Part shown: piece after piece, positions 6,593 to 7,726 of the stretch
Numbering within the stretch: the stretch's first letter is position 1
How the letters are laid out: each line of letters opens with the position of its first letter
NCBI GenBank assembly: GCA_964618855.1
Contig: CAZUCD010000166.1
Location: 1-7,726 of the forward strand
Source of the DNA: CAZUCD01 sp964618855
GTDB taxonomy: Bacteria > Sumerlaeota > Sumerlaeia > SLMS01 > JANRJK01
Direction of reading: 5' to 3'
DNA length: 7,726 nt
Made by a program: the position numbers and the translations under genes
The notes under the pieces: model-generated
What the model saw: the letters and a program-made list of their open reading frames with translations, nothing else
Database searches by the model: none
Told to the model about the DNA's origin: nothing

Positions 6593-7612
6593 TCAGTTCC
6601 TCACCTTCCCCGGAAGTCTCAGGATGCTCCATCCGCGCATGAAGACCTCGCGGGGCAGGCCGATTGCGACCTTGAGCTGGTAGTCTCGCTCGATCACGTT
6701 GGGCTCCCGGCCCCAGCGCCTCATCGTGCGCCAGTCGATCAGCCCGCGCATCCACGCCCAGATCCCGAACACCGGCACGGGGAAGTCACTCCCATGCACG
6801 AGGCGATCGCAGATCGGCTCCTCGTGCAGCCGGTGGAAGAGGCGCGAGCGCAGCGGCACGAGCAGCGCGCTCTGGTCCGCGTAGAGGTTCGGGTGCTTGC
6901 GCATCATCCTCAGGAGCTTGTCAAAGTACTCGCGGTCCCCCGGTGCGCTCTTCCCCGCGCAGTGCGCCGCCACCACCTTGACCCCGCACTCCAGCGGCAA
7001 CCGCACCACGGCGGGGTCCTGCAACTCCGGCCGGATGATGTCCAGCGTGTTCTCCCCACCGGTGTGCGCGAGGAACGGGAGCCCGGTGTCGGCCATCCGC
7101 TGCCAGAACCGCCGGTAGCGCGGCAGGTTGCAGTCCACGTTGTTGCAGTTCGGAAGGAGCTTGAGCATCACCGCGCCCAAGCCCAGGCAGCGGTCGAGCT
7201 CGTCCATCGCGTCCGGCCGCGCGGGGTGGATCGAAGCCACCGGCAGGAGACCCGGATGGCGGCTGCACACGTCGAAGACATGGTCGTTCGGAACGTGGAA
7301 CGTCCCGCGCGACTTCATGCGCCTGCCATTCTCGTCGTAGACCCAGTCCTGCGCGAGGATCGCGGCGCCGCCCAGTGACGAGCGCCCGACGCTTCGCGCG
7401 AGGCACTTCTCGAACGCCTTGTCGAGGTGCCCGTTCATCGACCCCGGCGCGAGTCCGATGTGCCGCTCCATGAAGCGGTAGAGCGCGCGGTGCAGGAACG
7501 TCGAGCCCCCCTTCAGCACACACCCCGAGCCCGCGGACCCGTCCCCCACGATATGGACATGCATGTCCACCGGCTTGGTCGGGTCGTAGCGGAATCCGTG
7601 GGCGTGGATCAT
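6593..7612 (-). CDS. Amidohydrolase_2-family metal-dependent hydrolase or decarboxylase
   Basis: The 339-aa product has the TIM-barrel metal-dependent hydrolase pattern of the amidohydrolase_2 (ACMSD-like) group, whose members hydrolyse or decarboxylate small ring or lactone-type substrates. Likely metal ligands are H18 and H20 (VDMHVHIVGDG), H183 (FLAHTGGENT), H217 (VVAAHCAGKS) and D276 (HGSDFPVP). K151 sits in VMLKLLPNCNN, matching the family's KLHP-type strand. Start: ATG 7612 is preceded by AGGAG (7622-7618) with a 5-nt spacer, whereas the in-frame GTG at 7618 overlaps that AGGAG and is less likely. Residues 31-115, between the first strand and the SIHPARPD strand, form a long segment that probably caps the active site. 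There are about nine cysteines, including NCNNVDC at 155-161. The gene sits 26 bases after an upstream gene end and 3 bases before the reductase. The substrate is unknown. Confidence 0.9.
   Translation of the reverse strand: MIHAHGFRYDPTKPVDMHVHIVGDGSAGSGCVLKGGSTFLHRALYRFMERHIGLAPGSMNGHLDKAFEKCLARSVGRSSLGGAAILAQDWVYDENGRRMKSRGTFHVPNDHVFDVCSRHPGLLPVASIHPARPDAMDELDRCLGLGAVMLKLLPNCNNVDCNLPRYRRFWQRMADTGLPFLAHTGGENTLDIIRPELQDPAVVRLPLECGVKVVAAHCAGKSAPGDREYFDKLLRMMRKHPNLYADQSALLVPLRSRLFHRLHEEPICDRLVHGSDFPVPVFGIWAWMRGLIDWRTMRRWGREPNVIERDYQLKVAIGLPREVFMRGWSILRLPGKVRN
6599..6608 (-). promoter_or_regulatory. Shine-Dalgarno region for the aldo/keto reductase gene
   Basis: On the - strand, GAAGGTGAGG ends 9 nt before the GTG at 6589. 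It lies within the last codons of the amidohydrolase gene, so translation of the two genes is probably coupled. Confidence 0.5.
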
Positions 7613-7617
7613 GTGCA

Positions 7618-7622
7618 CTCCT
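7618..7622 (-). promoter_or_regulatory. Shine-Dalgarno fixing the amidohydrolase start
   Basis: AGGAG on the - strand lies 5 nt before ATG 7612. Its last base is the first base of the competing GTG at 7618, which would therefore have no spacer, so the ATG is preferred. Confidence 0.55.
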
Positions 7623-7638
7623 ACCGCGTTAGTTGGCC

Positions 7639-7726
7639 CTACCCCTCCGCCGCCATCCCCAGCCCTGCGAGCATCGCGCGGTCGCCGGCGCCGGGGTTGG
7701 GCGTCGTCAGCAGCTTGTCACCGGTG
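7639..7726 (-). CDS. 3' end of an unidentified upstream gene (partial)
   Basis: Reading the - strand from 7725, a frame is open to a TAG at 7641-7639. It gives a 28-residue C-terminus, TGDKLLTTPNPGAGDRAMLA followed by GLGMAAEG. The run GDKLLTTPNPG...RAMLAGLG has the look of a final strand and helix, faintly like the C-termini of class I glutamine-amidotransferase-fold (DJ-1/PfpI) proteins, but this is too short and too weak to assign. Its stop lies 26 bases before the amidohydrolase ATG with no visible terminator between, so it is probably the preceding gene of the same operon. Confidence 0.5.
   Translation of the reverse strand, partial: TGDKLLTTPNPGAGDRAMLAGLGMAAEG

Noticed and set aside
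6575..7378. Open frame of 267 codons on the + strand opposite the amidohydrolase.
   Set aside because: The opposite strand has all the metal-ligand motifs of an amidohydrolase. This frame has none, and its His/Pro/Arg/Val-rich composition is typical of an antisense shadow.

Overview
This is a GC-rich, gene-dense bacterial chromosome segment with six substantially complete genes and two gene ends cut by the window edges. A lipobox signal peptide and a cyclase with a large extracytoplasmic CHASE2 domain point to a bacterium with a periplasm, probably Gram-negative. The sequence has no marker that fixes the phylum. I see no rRNA, tRNA, CRISPR array, insertion sequence, phage gene or plasmid gene.

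Positions 1-5627 are all on the + strand and look like one polycistronic unit. The order is: the 3' end of an unidentified gene (1-86); a membrane-bound CHASE2 class III adenylate cyclase (83-2323); an unrecognised lipoprotein (2325-3041); an RluA/RluD-family rRNA pseudouridine synthase (about 3046-4122); and a CrtI-like FAD-dependent desaturase/oxidoreductase (4119-5627). Junctions are very tight: GTGA overlaps at 83-86 and 4119-4122, and gaps of 1 and about 4 bases elsewhere. The functions are mixed (signalling, envelope, ribosome modification, isoprenoid/redox), so the arrangement suggests shared transcription more than one pathway.

Positions 5633-7726 are on the - strand and converge on the first block with only 5 bases between stop codons. 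In transcription order they are: the 3' end of an unidentified gene (7726-7639), an amidohydrolase_2-family metal-dependent hydrolase (7612-6593), and an aldo/keto reductase (6589-5633). They have short spacers and Shine-Dalgarno sequences placed for translational coupling, so they probably form a second operon, perhaps for catabolism of a small carbonyl or ring compound; the substrate is unknown.

No stretch over 300 bases lacks a gene. The whole window reads as ordinary host genome. The most notable points are a helical insertion in the CHASE2 sensor domain, the unrecognised lipoprotein directly behind the cyclase, and a lone CrtI-like enzyme without visible carotenoid partners. I found no convincing new biological system.
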